Source: Sporichthyaceae bacterium (GTDB lineage: Bacteria > Actinomycetota > Actinomycetes > Sporichthyales > Sporichthyaceae). Taken from it: 64,000 bases of DNA. The notes under the pieces are model-generated. The model saw nothing but the letters and a program-made list of their open reading frames with translations. It made no database searches and was not told the DNA's origin. A program made the position numbers and the translations under genes. The stretch covers positions 1 to 64,000 of the forward strand of contig DATASX010000033.1 in NCBI GenBank assembly GCA_036269075.1. The letters are read 5' to 3'. This document shows positions 42,415 through 51,042 of the stretch, piece after piece. Numbering within the stretch: the first letter of the stretch is position 1; each line of letters starts with the position of its first letter.

Positions 42415-42470
42415 AGCTTCCCCGGACCCGGGTACTTGACCGGCGCGTCGGTACGGACAGGATTGGCGCC

Positions 42471-43184
42471 GTGGGTGAATCTCCCGGACGGGCACGCACC
42501 GGCGCGGCCGAACTGCTGGCCGGCGCGCCGTTGTTCGCCGGGGTCCCAGCCGCGACGTTGACCCGACTGGCCGCCGCGGCGATCGAACGCACCTTCCGCA
42601 AGGGCCAGTTCGTCTTCCAGCAGGGCGATCCGGGCGACTCGTGCTACCTCATCGCATCGGGCACGGTGAAGGTGCTCACCACCTCCGCCGACGGCGCCGA
42701 GGTGATCCACTGCACGCTCGGGCCCGGCGACACCTTCGGGGAGTTGTCGTTCCTGGACGGCGGGCCCCGCTCCGCGGCCGTGGAGACCCTGGAGGAGTGC
42801 CGGCTGATCGTCGTGCTCTCGACGGCCCTGGACGTCGTGCTCGCCGACCCGTCCGCGACCCGGGCGCTGCTGACCTACCAGGGCAAGCTGGTGCGCCGGC
42901 TGACCGAGCAGGCGGCGGATCTGGTCGTGCTGGACCTGCCTGCCCGGCTGGCGAAGTGCCTGGAGCGCATGGCCGAGACCCATGGGGTGCGGACGCCGGA
43001 GGGGATCCGCCTGGAGGCCGCGCTCACCCAGTCGGACCTGGCGGCGCTGGTCGGCGCCTCCCGCCCGACGGTGAACCAGACGTTGGCCGACTTCACCCGC
43101 CGGGGCTGGATCCGCGGCAGCGGGCGCAACCTGCTCGTCACCGACGTCGAGGCGCTGCGCCGCCGGCACGACCGGTCAGGTTGA
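42471..43184 (+). CDS. Crp/Fnr-family transcriptional regulator (second)
   Basis: 237 aa from GTG 42471. Cyclic-nucleotide-binding domain with FQQGDPGDSCYLIASGTVKV and FGELSFLDGGPRSAAVETL, long dimer helix, and C-terminal HTH LTQSDLAALVGASRPTVNQT followed by LADFTRRGWI. A TTGACC box at about 42436 with CAGGAT 16 nt downstream is a plausible promoter. It shares the fold and HTH pattern of the 19226-20131 regulator but lacks its N-terminal extension. The 3' end overlaps the convergent deacetylase gene by 9 nt. Confidence 0.87.
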   Translation: MGESPGRARTGAAELLAGAPLFAGVPAATLTRLAAAAIERTFRKGQFVFQQGDPGDSCYLIASGTVKVLTTSADGAEVIHCTLGPGDTFGELSFLDGGPRSAAVETLEECRLIVVLSTALDVVLADPSATRALLTYQGKLVRRLTEQAADLVVLDLPARLAKCLERMAETHGVRTPEGIRLEAALTQSDLAALVGASRPTVNQTLADFTRRGWIRGSGRNLLVTDVEALRRRHDRSG

Positions 43185-44162
43185 CGTAGTCCCGGGCTCG
43201 TCCGGCACCGGGGTCTCGGTGGGTTCGACGGTCTCGGCCGGGACCGGAGTGTCCGTGGGCGCAGGCGTGCCGTCCGGCTGGGGCGGCTGCGTCGGGGCCG
43301 CCGTCGTCCCGTCCACCTCGGCAGGCCGCTGCTGCGCCGCCGTCCACTCCTCCTCGCGTCCCTCGTAGGCCACGCCGGGCTTCAACTCCTCGCCGTACAG
43401 CTCGCTGACCGTCACGAACGTGTAGCCCCGCGCCTTCAGCGTCGCGATGATCCGCGGGACCGCGGTAACGGTCGTCGGGTGGATGTCGTGCATGAGCACG
43501 ACCGAGCCGGGCCGCACCCCGTTCACGGCCCGCCGGTACACCGAGTTCGGGTCGCGGTGCAACCAGTCCAGCGTGTCGACCGACCAGAGGATCGCCGGTT
43601 GGCCCTCCGCGGCCAGATCAGCACCGACCCGGGCGTCGATGTCGCCGTAGGGCGGTCGGAACAAGGTCGGGCGCGGCGCGCCCGCGTCCTCGATGGCCTG
43701 CGCGGTGCGCTCGACCTGCGACCGCACGGCGCTGTCGGACAGGTGGGTCAGCTGGGGGTGCGACCAGCTGTGGTTGCCGACCTCGTCGCCGGCCGCCACC
43801 TCGGCGCGGACCATCTCCGGATGCTCGGTGACCATCTCGCCGACGGTGAAGAACGTCGCCCGCACCCCTTCCGTCGCCAGCATCGACAGCAACCGCTGGG
43901 TGTCCGCGACGGGGCCGTCGTCGAAGGTCAGCGCGACGCAGCGCAGCACGAGGCAGTTCGGCGCGGGCGTCGCGGGCGTCGCGGGCGTCGCGGTGGGGGT
44001 GCTCACCAGGTATCGGGAGGCCGGCTTCGCGACCTCGCCGAGCATGACCGCGGTGGTCACCCGGGCAGCGGGGCCGTCGGACGGCGGGTCGCCGACCGAC
44101 AACGGGAGGATCGCGGCGGTGGACAACGCGCCGATGACAAGAAGGGCGCGAGGCAGTTCCAC
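43176..44162 (-). CDS. Polysaccharide deacetylase (NodB/PgdA-type)
   Basis: 328 aa with an N-terminal signal/anchor (about residues 5-25). NodB domain: LTFDDGPVADT (catalytic Asp and metal Asp), GNHSWSHPQLTH (metal His residues), RPPYGD and VVLMHDIHP. It probably N-deacetylates peptidoglycan or another surface glycan. A TPATPATPA run near residue 60 is encoded by tandem 9-bp repeats (about 43965-43995), which could vary in number. The C-terminal 70 residues are Pro/Thr/Glu-rich. Confidence 0.9.
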   Translation of the reverse strand: MELPRALLVIGALSTAAILPLSVGDPPSDGPAARVTTAVMLGEVAKPASRYLVSTPTATPATPATPAPNCLVLRCVALTFDDGPVADTQRLLSMLATEGVRATFFTVGEMVTEHPEMVRAEVAAGDEVGNHSWSHPQLTHLSDSAVRSQVERTAQAIEDAGAPRPTLFRPPYGDIDARVGADLAAEGQPAILWSVDTLDWLHRDPNSVYRRAVNGVRPGSVVLMHDIHPTTVTAVPRIIATLKARGYTFVTVSELYGEELKPGVAYEGREEEWTAAQQRPAEVDGTTAAPTQPPQPDGTPAPTDTPVPAETVEPTETPVPDEPGTTST

Positions 44163-44201
44163 AGAGCAAGATCAAATGCCATTGGGCGAACCCTGTCGCC
44201 C

Positions 44202-44221
44202 CGAAGAAGATCAATTCTTCG
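44202..44221. promoter_or_regulatory. Palindrome CGAAGAA-N6-TTCTTCG
   Basis: Perfect 7-bp arms in an AT-richer stretch, 40 nt upstream of the deacetylase start. Probable operator. Confidence 0.5.
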
Positions 44222-44302
44222 CCACGCCCGCACCGGGAACCCCCAGTTCGGTCCGGAGGTCGGGCCCGACCCGACGCACGGCCACTGCACCAACCACTGA
44301 AT

Positions 44303-44317
44303 CTGACACTACGTCAG
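44303..44317. repeat. CTGACG-N3-CGTCAG dyad (one mismatch)
   Basis: CTGACA-CTA-CGTCAG, 57 nt downstream of the CsbD stop. Confidence 0.7.
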
Positions 44318-44373
44318 ATAGACGTACTGCTCCCGTGATGGCTGCGCCGGCGTCGGGTCGTGCGATGCGTCGG

Positions 44374-44622
44374 TCAGTGCTTGGTGGCGTCCTTCGCCTT
44401 CTCCGCCGCCTCACGCAGGTGCTCCCCGGCCTTGCCGGCGGCCGCGCGCAGGTGCTCCCCCGCGTCCTTGAGGTGTTCACCGGCGTCCTTGATGGCGGCC
44501 TTGGCCTGGTCGGTGCGGCCTTCCTCGCGCATCTGGTCGTCGCCGGTCAGCGAACCGGCCGCTTCCTTGGCCCGACCGCCGAGATCCTGCGCCTTGTTCG
44601 AAACCTTGTCGTCGTCTCCCAT
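44374..44622 (-). CDS. CsbD-family stress protein
   Basis: 82 aa from ATG 44622. N-terminal CsbD domain: DKVSNKAQDLGGRAKEAAGS, LTGDDQMREEGRTDQAKAAIK; then a C-terminal extension of LEA-like repeats (DAGEHLKDAGEHLRAAAGKA) of alternating charge. CsbD proteins are induced by general stress in many bacteria; the role is unclear. Confidence 0.85.
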   Translation of the reverse strand: MGDDDKVSNKAQDLGGRAKEAAGSLTGDDQMREEGRTDQAKAAIKDAGEHLKDAGEHLRAAAGKAGEHLREAAEKAKDATKH

Positions 44623-44858
44623 TTTCCCAACCCTCTCTCGCGCGCGCCGAACCCGTTCCGGTTCGACGTCAGGAGCCCTTCCCCGTCCGGTCCGCCCGCA
44701 CACCACCGACGGCACGAGCCGGTCGGCGGTCCACGGCCACCCGAATGGCGCAACGAGGTCGAGACACACGGGAGCGGCGGGTTTGGATTGCGCGACAGAA
44801 AGTCACGTTTGCCGGCTATGTCCGAAACGTGACCGCTGCCGCAGAACCGGGGGGAATG

Positions 44859-46145
44859 ATGAATCGCAGCTTGCGTCGACGTGCCGCGCGTCTGGGTCGG
44901 TTCGGGCTGGCCGGCACATGCTCGGTGGTCACGCTGCTGGGCACGAGCCCCGCGGCGGGCGCGGCGAGCACGGTGACCGAGTTCAAACTGCCCGCCAACG
45001 CCAATCCCATCGGGATCGCGGTGGGCCCGGACCACAATCTGTGGTTCACCGAGTACGGCGACTCCCGCATCGGCCGGATGGCCGACGACGGTTCGATCCG
45101 GCAGTTCGACCTCCCCGCGGGCACCGCCCCATTCGACGTCACCGCCGGGCCGACCGACGACGTCTGGATCACCGACCCGGACAACAACGCGGTGGTGGCT
45201 CTGGCTCCGAACGGCACCGCACGTACGTTCGCGGTGCCGACCGCGCACGCCCACCCGACCGACATCACCCTCGGCCCGGACCACGCGCTGTGGTTCACCG
45301 AGGCAGGTGACAACAACGCCGACCCGATCGTCCGCCCGGCCGTGGGCCGACTCGATCCGGGCACCGGACGGGTGACCGAGTACACCGCGGGCATCACGGC
45401 CAACAGCCGGCCCGGTTCGATCGCGCCCGGCCCCGACGGCGCGCTGTGGTTCACCGAGCCCGCCGCCTCCGCCAACCGGATCGGCCGAATCGACCCGACC
45501 AGCGGCGCGGTGACCGAGATGCCGGTGCCCACCACCGCTTCCGTCCCCCAGGGCATCGCCGCCGGGCCGGACGGGGCCCTGTGGTTCACCGAACTGCTGG
45601 GCAACCAGATCGGGCGCGTCGACCCGTCCGACGGCACCGTGACCGAGTACTCGGGCCTGACGTCCGGCAGCCGGCCCACCGGCATCACCTTGGGCCCGGA
45701 CCACGCGCTGTGGTTCACCGAGTCCAGCACCGACCAGATCGGGCGCATCGACCCGATGACCGGGCATGTCAACGAGTACAACGGGCTGTCCGCGAACAGC
45801 GGCCCCTCGGACATCGTCACCGGCCCGGACGGGAGCCTGCGCTTCACCGAGGAGGCCGGGAACCGCATCGGGTCGTTCAACCTGGCCGGCCTGCCGGGTG
45901 CCACCGGAGCCACCGGAGCCCGCGGCACCGACGGCGCCAACGGCGCGAACGGGGCCACGGGTGCGAAGGGAGCCACCGGCGCCACCGGTGCGACGGGCGC
46001 CACCGGGTCCACGGGCGCCACGGGGGCTGCGGGGACTGCCGGGGCCGCCGGCGCCCGCGGTGAGAAGGGCGATCGCGGGCAGCGCGGCACGTCCGGACGC
46101 TCCCCCAAGTTCTGCACCGGCCAGCTCGGGACGGTCCTCTGCTGA
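44859..46145 (+). CDS. Secreted Vgb-like beta-propeller fused to a collagen-like repeat
   Basis: 428 aa; ATG 44859 (or ATG 44856) with GGGGGA upstream. Signal peptide to about residue 33. A virginiamycin B lyase-like propeller follows: at least six repeats of the type GPDHALWFTE with I-GRIDP strands. From about residue 345 there are about 22 Gly-x-Y triplets (GATGATG, GANGANG, GEKGDRGQRG), then a short Cys-containing tail. The propeller may not be a lyase; the collagen-like part suggests a trimeric surface protein. A strong terminator follows. Confidence 0.85.
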   Translation: MNRSLRRRAARLGRFGLAGTCSVVTLLGTSPAAGAASTVTEFKLPANANPIGIAVGPDHNLWFTEYGDSRIGRMADDGSIRQFDLPAGTAPFDVTAGPTDDVWITDPDNNAVVALAPNGTARTFAVPTAHAHPTDITLGPDHALWFTEAGDNNADPIVRPAVGRLDPGTGRVTEYTAGITANSRPGSIAPGPDGALWFTEPAASANRIGRIDPTSGAVTEMPVPTTASVPQGIAAGPDGALWFTELLGNQIGRVDPSDGTVTEYSGLTSGSRPTGITLGPDHALWFTESSTDQIGRIDPMTGHVNEYNGLSANSGPSDIVTGPDGSLRFTEEAGNRIGSFNLAGLPGATGATGARGTDGANGANGATGAKGATGATGATGATGSTGATGAAGTAGAAGARGEKGDRGQRGTSGRSPKFCTGQLGTVLC

Positions 46146-46197
46146 GGCGCCCCTCAAGGCCGTCGACGGAGGCCGTCGACCACTGAACACAATCGGA

Positions 46198-46231
46198 AGG
46201 CGCGGGGCCGGATTCGCCTGGCCCCGCGCCT
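46198..46231. terminator. Strong bidirectional terminator hairpin
   Basis: AGGCGCGGGGCC and GGCCCCGCGCCT form a perfect 12-bp stem with a 10-nt loop between convergent genes. Confidence 0.85.
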
Positions 46232-46259
46232 CACCGGTTTCGATCCTGTTCAGCCGGCG

Positions 46260-48701
46260 TCAGTTGGCCGAACGGCGCCGCAGCCTCGGTTTCGGCAGCC
46301 GCGGGCGGAACGTGGCCATCGCAGCCAGGCGGCTGCGCATCGGCCGGATCTGGAAGCGCAGCGACCGGGGCGCCAGCCAGTACCGGGCCCGGTCGGGCTT
46401 CGAGGCCGCAGTCGCGATGTCCCGACGCACCCGCAGCACCGCGGTCCGCAACCGCTCGTGCTGCAAGCGCTGCCCGGCCCGCGGCGCATACCGGGCCCGC
46501 TCCACCGACGCGACGAGCTCCTCCAACTCGGCCCGCGTCCCGGCACTCAGCGCCACCTCGGCGGCCAGGGCGTCGCCTGCCTGACGTGGGGTGCGGTTGG
46601 TCGGCCAGACGTGCCCGAGATCGACCGCGTCGTCGCGCAGTTCCAGCCACGCCACCCGGGCGATCACGGCCGCTCCCTCGGGGCTGCCGCGCCAGGCGAG
46701 CGAGTGCCCGAAGGCCACCTGCGCCCAGCGTCGGCGGCTGATGAACCACCGGATCAGCCGCGGCAGCGAGACCACGAACAGCCCGAGGAACGGCCACATG
46801 ATCCACCAGGGGAACTGGTGCCCGCTCGGCGGCGGATTCAGCTTGTGGGTGCAGTTGGTCGGGTCCAGCGCGCACGAGTTGTTCCCCCCGGCGGACTGTG
46901 CCGGGGGCGGTGGCGGCGCCGATTGCGGCTGGTCCTGCGGCGGCGGGGGCGGCTGGTCGTTCTTGTGCTTGTGGTCCTTCGACGGCGGGGTCTTCTTCGC
47001 CGGCGTCAGCCAGTGCAACGGACGCGGCTGGCTGCCGGCCGTGCCCGGGGTGGGCTCGAACCGGGTCCAGCCGACGTCGGGCAGGAAAAGTTCCGGCCAG
47101 GTGTGGGCGTCGTAGTTGGTGACCGTCCAGCCGTCCGGTCCGTCCTGCTTACCGGATGTGAATCCGACGGCCAACCGGGCCGGGATCCCCAAAGTGCGGG
47201 CCATCACGGCCATGGTCGCGGCGGCCTGCTCGGAGTACCCGTGGTGGGAGCTCAGGAACGCGGTGATCGCGGCGGTGCCGCTGCCGTGCGGGTGCAGGTC
47301 GTAGGTGAACCGGGCCGGGTCGCGGAAGAACTCCTGCAACCTCATGCCCGCCTCGAGCACGTCCTTCGCGCCGGTGGTGATCTGCTTGGCCTGCGCGGCG
47401 ATCTGCGGCGGCAACCCCGGAAGCAACAGGAAGCGGGCCAGTGTCGGGTCCTTCGGCTCCGCACCGGTCAGCTGTGCCGGATCCGGGTCGACGACCAGTC
47501 CGACGGTCGACCAGGACTTCTCGGCGATCTGGTTGCGCCCGTCGCCGCTGAGGATGTCGCCGGTGGCCGCATCGAGCTTCCACTCGCCTCTGACCTCGAC
47601 GTGGGTGGCCGGGCGCGGAATCGGCAGGAAGTCCGAGTCGATGTCGGGACGGGCCTGCACCGCGGCGTTCACCGGGGTCACCGGAATGCTCGCGGACAGC
47701 CCGAACGGAGCCGGCAGGACGCCCTTCAGATCGCCGACCGAACGCACGCCGCCGCGCCATTCCGAGCCGTCGAAACTGTCCAGAACCGCCGACTCGAGGT
47801 ACTCCTCGGCCGGCCACGGGGAATCGCTGTGGTGGAGGAACATCGGCTTCTCGGCCGGCGCCACGAGCAGGGTTCGCATCACCGACAGCGGGTCGCGGAT
47901 CTGCAGCGGTGCGGGCGCCGGACCGACACCGTAGTTCCGCAGCAGGTTGCCGGTGACGCCCTGCAGCGCGAGCGGGACCAGCACGCACAGAACGAGCACG
48001 CCGGTGCCCGCGACCGCGGTCATCCGGCGGTTGCCGCCCGACTCGACGATGGTCGAATCGCCCCAGCGGGCGGCGCGGTCGCCGGTGCCCTCGACCAGCA
48101 GCATCAGATAACCCAGCGCCGGCAGGAGGAACATCAGCTCGCGCCAACTCTGCGCCAGCGCGGCGGCCGGGACGGCGTAGAGCACGGGAATGACCCAGGC
48201 GGCCAGGTCGGGGCGGCGGTACCCGACGGCGAGCGTGTCGACGGCGATCGCGGCAACGGAAGCCGCTATCAGGACGATCGCGACGATCCCGAACGTGGCG
48301 TGGTCCGGGGTCGCCATGCTTGTGAAGTCGCCGGTGCCGTCGTCGATCTGGTGGCCCAGGTGCCGCAGCGCCGAGGCGCCCGGCAGGAAACCGCGCGGTG
48401 CCCAGTCCGAGACCTGCAGCGCGAGGACGGCGAACAGCGCCGCGATCGCCTGCACGACGACGACCGCCGGCCGGGGCAGGCGCAGCGCCCGCCCGGCCGA
48501 GCCGACCACGAACAGCCCGGCGGCGAGGAACAGCGAGCGGGCCAACCACTGCCCGTCACGCACGACCGCGAGCAACGCGACCAGGCCGAGCGCGGTGGCG
48601 ACGAAGCCGATCAGCGAGCGCCGGAGCTCAGCGCCCAGGCGGCGGGCCGGTTCGGGCCGGTGGGTGCCGGTCGGGGCCGGCGCGCTCAGGACCGTACTCA
48701 T
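46260..48701 (-). CDS. TgpA-like transglutaminase-domain membrane protein with Cys-to-Ser active site
   Basis: 813 aa from ATG 48701. Several N-terminal membrane segments (about residues 30-260), a transglutaminase-like domain, a Pro-rich stretch, another membrane segment (HQFPWWIMWPFLGLFVVSLP) and a cytoplasmic tail. The usual GYCEQFA motif reads GYSEQAA (Ser near residue 490, codon TCC, one base from TGC), while DAHTWPELFLPDVGWTRFEP keeps the His and Asp. The domain may be non-catalytic or a Ser variant. Third gene of the MoxR-DUF58-TgpA operon; the start overlaps the DUF58 stop in ATGA. Confidence 0.87.
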   Translation of the reverse strand: MSTVLSAPAPTGTHRPEPARRLGAELRRSLIGFVATALGLVALLAVVRDGQWLARSLFLAAGLFVVGSAGRALRLPRPAVVVVQAIAALFAVLALQVSDWAPRGFLPGASALRHLGHQIDDGTGDFTSMATPDHATFGIVAIVLIAASVAAIAVDTLAVGYRRPDLAAWVIPVLYAVPAAALAQSWRELMFLLPALGYLMLLVEGTGDRAARWGDSTIVESGGNRRMTAVAGTGVLVLCVLVPLALQGVTGNLLRNYGVGPAPAPLQIRDPLSVMRTLLVAPAEKPMFLHHSDSPWPAEEYLESAVLDSFDGSEWRGGVRSVGDLKGVLPAPFGLSASIPVTPVNAAVQARPDIDSDFLPIPRPATHVEVRGEWKLDAATGDILSGDGRNQIAEKSWSTVGLVVDPDPAQLTGAEPKDPTLARFLLLPGLPPQIAAQAKQITTGAKDVLEAGMRLQEFFRDPARFTYDLHPHGSGTAAITAFLSSHHGYSEQAAATMAVMARTLGIPARLAVGFTSGKQDGPDGWTVTNYDAHTWPELFLPDVGWTRFEPTPGTAGSQPRPLHWLTPAKKTPPSKDHKHKNDQPPPPPQDQPQSAPPPPPAQSAGGNNSCALDPTNCTHKLNPPPSGHQFPWWIMWPFLGLFVVSLPRLIRWFISRRRWAQVAFGHSLAWRGSPEGAAVIARVAWLELRDDAVDLGHVWPTNRTPRQAGDALAAEVALSAGTRAELEELVASVERARYAPRAGQRLQHERLRTAVLRVRRDIATAASKPDRARYWLAPRSLRFQIRPMRSRLAAMATFRPRLPKPRLRRRSAN

Positions 48702-49996
48702 GCCGCACCCGGCCGCGGCTCCGAGCGGACGCCGACCCGCTGCCAGACCTCGGCGACGTCGTCGCCGGCCCGCACGGTGGCCACTCCCCAACCTCGGTTG
48801 CGGAAAACCGCCTCGTGGTCGGCCGATCCGCCTCCACGGGACCGCCGGCGACCGCCGCGACCCCAGGTGTCGACATCGAGCACCAGCGCGATGGCGACCG
48901 TGCCCGCCCGTCGCCGGGCAGCCAATTCCTCGGCGTCCGCGGTCGACAGGTCACCCACGATCGCCACCAGCACACCGTCGCCACCGAGGCCGCTGAATCG
49001 GCCAGGTTCCAGCAGCCGCCGAGTCTTCGAGGCCTCCAGCACCGCCAGGCCGTCCAGGTAGGTGTGCTCGACGCCGGGGCCCGGGGGCAACACCTCAGGC
49101 ACCAGCGCGCCGAGGCCGATGCCGCTCTCGCAGATCGCCCGCAACGCGAAGCGCCGCGCGAGTAGCTGCACGCCGATCGAGGCGGCTGCCGAGACCGCCC
49201 ACTCCAGCGAGGAGTCCAGCCCCTCGCCGCGGTGCGCCTCGGCCCGGCTGTCGAGCAGCAGGGTGGCCCGGGTCTGCGGCGGGTGCTCCTCCTGACGCAC
49301 CATCAGTTCGCCACGACGGGCGGTGACCCGCCAGTTGATGCGCCGCATCGAGTCGCCCCGGCGGTACTCGCGGACCGCGAGGTCGTCGTCGCCGGCGGTC
49401 GGCGGATGGGTCTTGCGGGTGTCGCTGGTACCGGCGACCTCGGCCCCGAACCGCAGGTGCGGCAAGGGATGCACCTTCGGGATCACGACCAGGTCGTCGG
49501 TGCCGGAGATCGAGCGGTCGACGCCGGACATTCCGAACGGGTCGGTCAGCCGCAACGTCAACGGACCCACCGGGTGGCGGCCCCGCACCAAGCAGTCGAC
49601 CTGGTAGCGGGCCTCGGCCGTGGCCGCGGCCGCCAGGCCACGCACTGCGAACCGGGTCCGCCCCGCCAGCCCGACCGGCAGGGTGTCGGCCGCCAGCAGC
49701 AACCCGCACCCGGTCAGCCCGTTGTTCGCCACCGCTACCGTCACCGTGGCCTGCTCACCGGCAGAGACCCGGCCCGGCTCGATCCGCCGCGAGGCACGGA
49801 CCTGGTGCCGGGTGCGGTGCACCAGCAGCAGGCAGACCGGCGGCAGGAACAGCAGGAGGACCGCGACCCGGACCAGGATCATCTGGTGCAGCGGCAGTCC
49901 GACGACCATCGCCACCAATCCCGCCGCGACCGAGAACCGGCCGCGCCAGGTCAGCTCCCGCGTCAGGCGCACCAGACGGGCGCGAACTGCCGTCAC
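48698..49996 (-). CDS. DUF58-domain protein
   Basis: 432 aa with two N-terminal hydrophobic segments and a vWA-like DUF58 domain. The signature DDLAVREYRRGDSMRRINWR is complete, with TARRGELMVRQEE after it. Proteins of this type work with MoxR ATPases. Overlaps both neighbours by 4 nt (ATGA), so the three genes form a tight operon. Confidence 0.9.
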   Translation of the reverse strand: MTAVRARLVRLTRELTWRGRFSVAAGLVAMVVGLPLHQMILVRVAVLLLFLPPVCLLLVHRTRHQVRASRRIEPGRVSAGEQATVTVAVANNGLTGCGLLLAADTLPVGLAGRTRFAVRGLAAAATAEARYQVDCLVRGRHPVGPLTLRLTDPFGMSGVDRSISGTDDLVVIPKVHPLPHLRFGAEVAGTSDTRKTHPPTAGDDDLAVREYRRGDSMRRINWRVTARRGELMVRQEEHPPQTRATLLLDSRAEAHRGEGLDSSLEWAVSAAASIGVQLLARRFALRAICESGIGLGALVPEVLPPGPGVEHTYLDGLAVLEASKTRRLLEPGRFSGLGGDGVLVAIVGDLSTADAEELAARRRAGTVAIALVLDVDTWGRGGRRRSRGGGSADHEAVFRNRGWGVATVRAGDDVAEVWQRVGVRSEPRPGAA

Positions 49997-50973
49997 GACA
50001 TCTCCGGCAACGGCACCTTGCGGATAATGTCGGCCAGCACGCTGGAGGCGGTCTTGCGCGCCACCTGCGCCTCCGAGGTGACCATGAGGCGGTGAGCCAG
50101 CACGGAGTCGGCCAGGCGCTGGATGTCGTCGGGCAGCACGTACTCGCGGCCGGCGATCGCGGCGGCGGCACGGCCCATGCGGACCAGTTGCAGGGTCGCT
50201 CGCGGCGAGGCGCCGAGTTGCAGGTCGTCATGGGTCCGCGTGGCGGTGGTGATGTCGACGACGTACTGCACGATGTCGTCGGAGACGTGGATCTCCCGGA
50301 CGGCCTCGATCATCCGCACCACCGTGCGGGCGTCGGCGACCGGTTGCATCGAGTCCAACGGCGAGACCTGCCCGTGCCCGCGCACCATCGCGACCTCCGC
50401 GGCCTGCGACGGATAGCCCATCGACAGCCGGACGGTGAACCGGTCGCGCTGGGCCTCGGGCAGCGAGTACGTGCCCTCCATCTCCACCGGGTTCTGCGTG
50501 GCGACGACGATGAACGGCGCGCCGAGTTCGTAGGTCGTGCCGTCGACGGTGACCTGGGACTCCTCCATGGCCTCCAGCAAGGCCGACTGCGTCTTCGGCG
50601 AGGCCCGGTTGATCTCGTCGCCGATCACCACGTTGGCGAACACCGCGCCCGGTTGGAACTCGAACTCGCGCAGGTGCATGTTCCAGATCGACACCCCGGT
50701 TATGTCCGAGGGCAGCAGGTCCGGGGTGAACTGGATGCGCTTGGACGAACAGTCGATGGATTTCGCCAACGCCTTCGACAGCAGGGTCTTGCCGACGCCG
50801 GGGATGTCTTCGATCAGCAGGTGGCCCTCGGCGAGCAGCACGGTCAGCGCCAGCCGGACCGAGTCCGGCTTGCCGATGACGACCGCGTCGATCGCCTGCT
50901 GGATCCGCCCTGCGGTCTCGGCCACCTCGCGCACCGACACCGGATCGAGGCTGTCGTGGATCGAAGTCGTCAC
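49993..50973 (-). CDS. MoxR-family AAA+ ATPase
   Basis: 326 aa. Walker A IPGVGKTLLSKALA, Walker B VVIGDEINRASPKTQSALLE, sensor region FIVVATQNPVEMEGTYSLPE and arginine finger area QRDRFTVRLSMGYP. It is thought to act as a chaperone-like ATPase on the vWA/DUF58 partner. First gene of the operon. Confidence 0.93.
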   Translation of the reverse strand: MTTSIHDSLDPVSVREVAETAGRIQQAIDAVVIGKPDSVRLALTVLLAEGHLLIEDIPGVGKTLLSKALAKSIDCSSKRIQFTPDLLPSDITGVSIWNMHLREFEFQPGAVFANVVIGDEINRASPKTQSALLEAMEESQVTVDGTTYELGAPFIVVATQNPVEMEGTYSLPEAQRDRFTVRLSMGYPSQAAEVAMVRGHGQVSPLDSMQPVADARTVVRMIEAVREIHVSDDIVQYVVDITTATRTHDDLQLGASPRATLQLVRMGRAAAAIAGREYVLPDDIQRLADSVLAHRLMVTSEAQVARKTASSVLADIIRKVPLPEMS

Positions 50974-51042
50974 GTTTTCCTCCGTCGACCTGGCGGTCGG
51001 TCCGGCCGGACCGTCCGCCGACTAATCAAATTGGGGTGTTGC

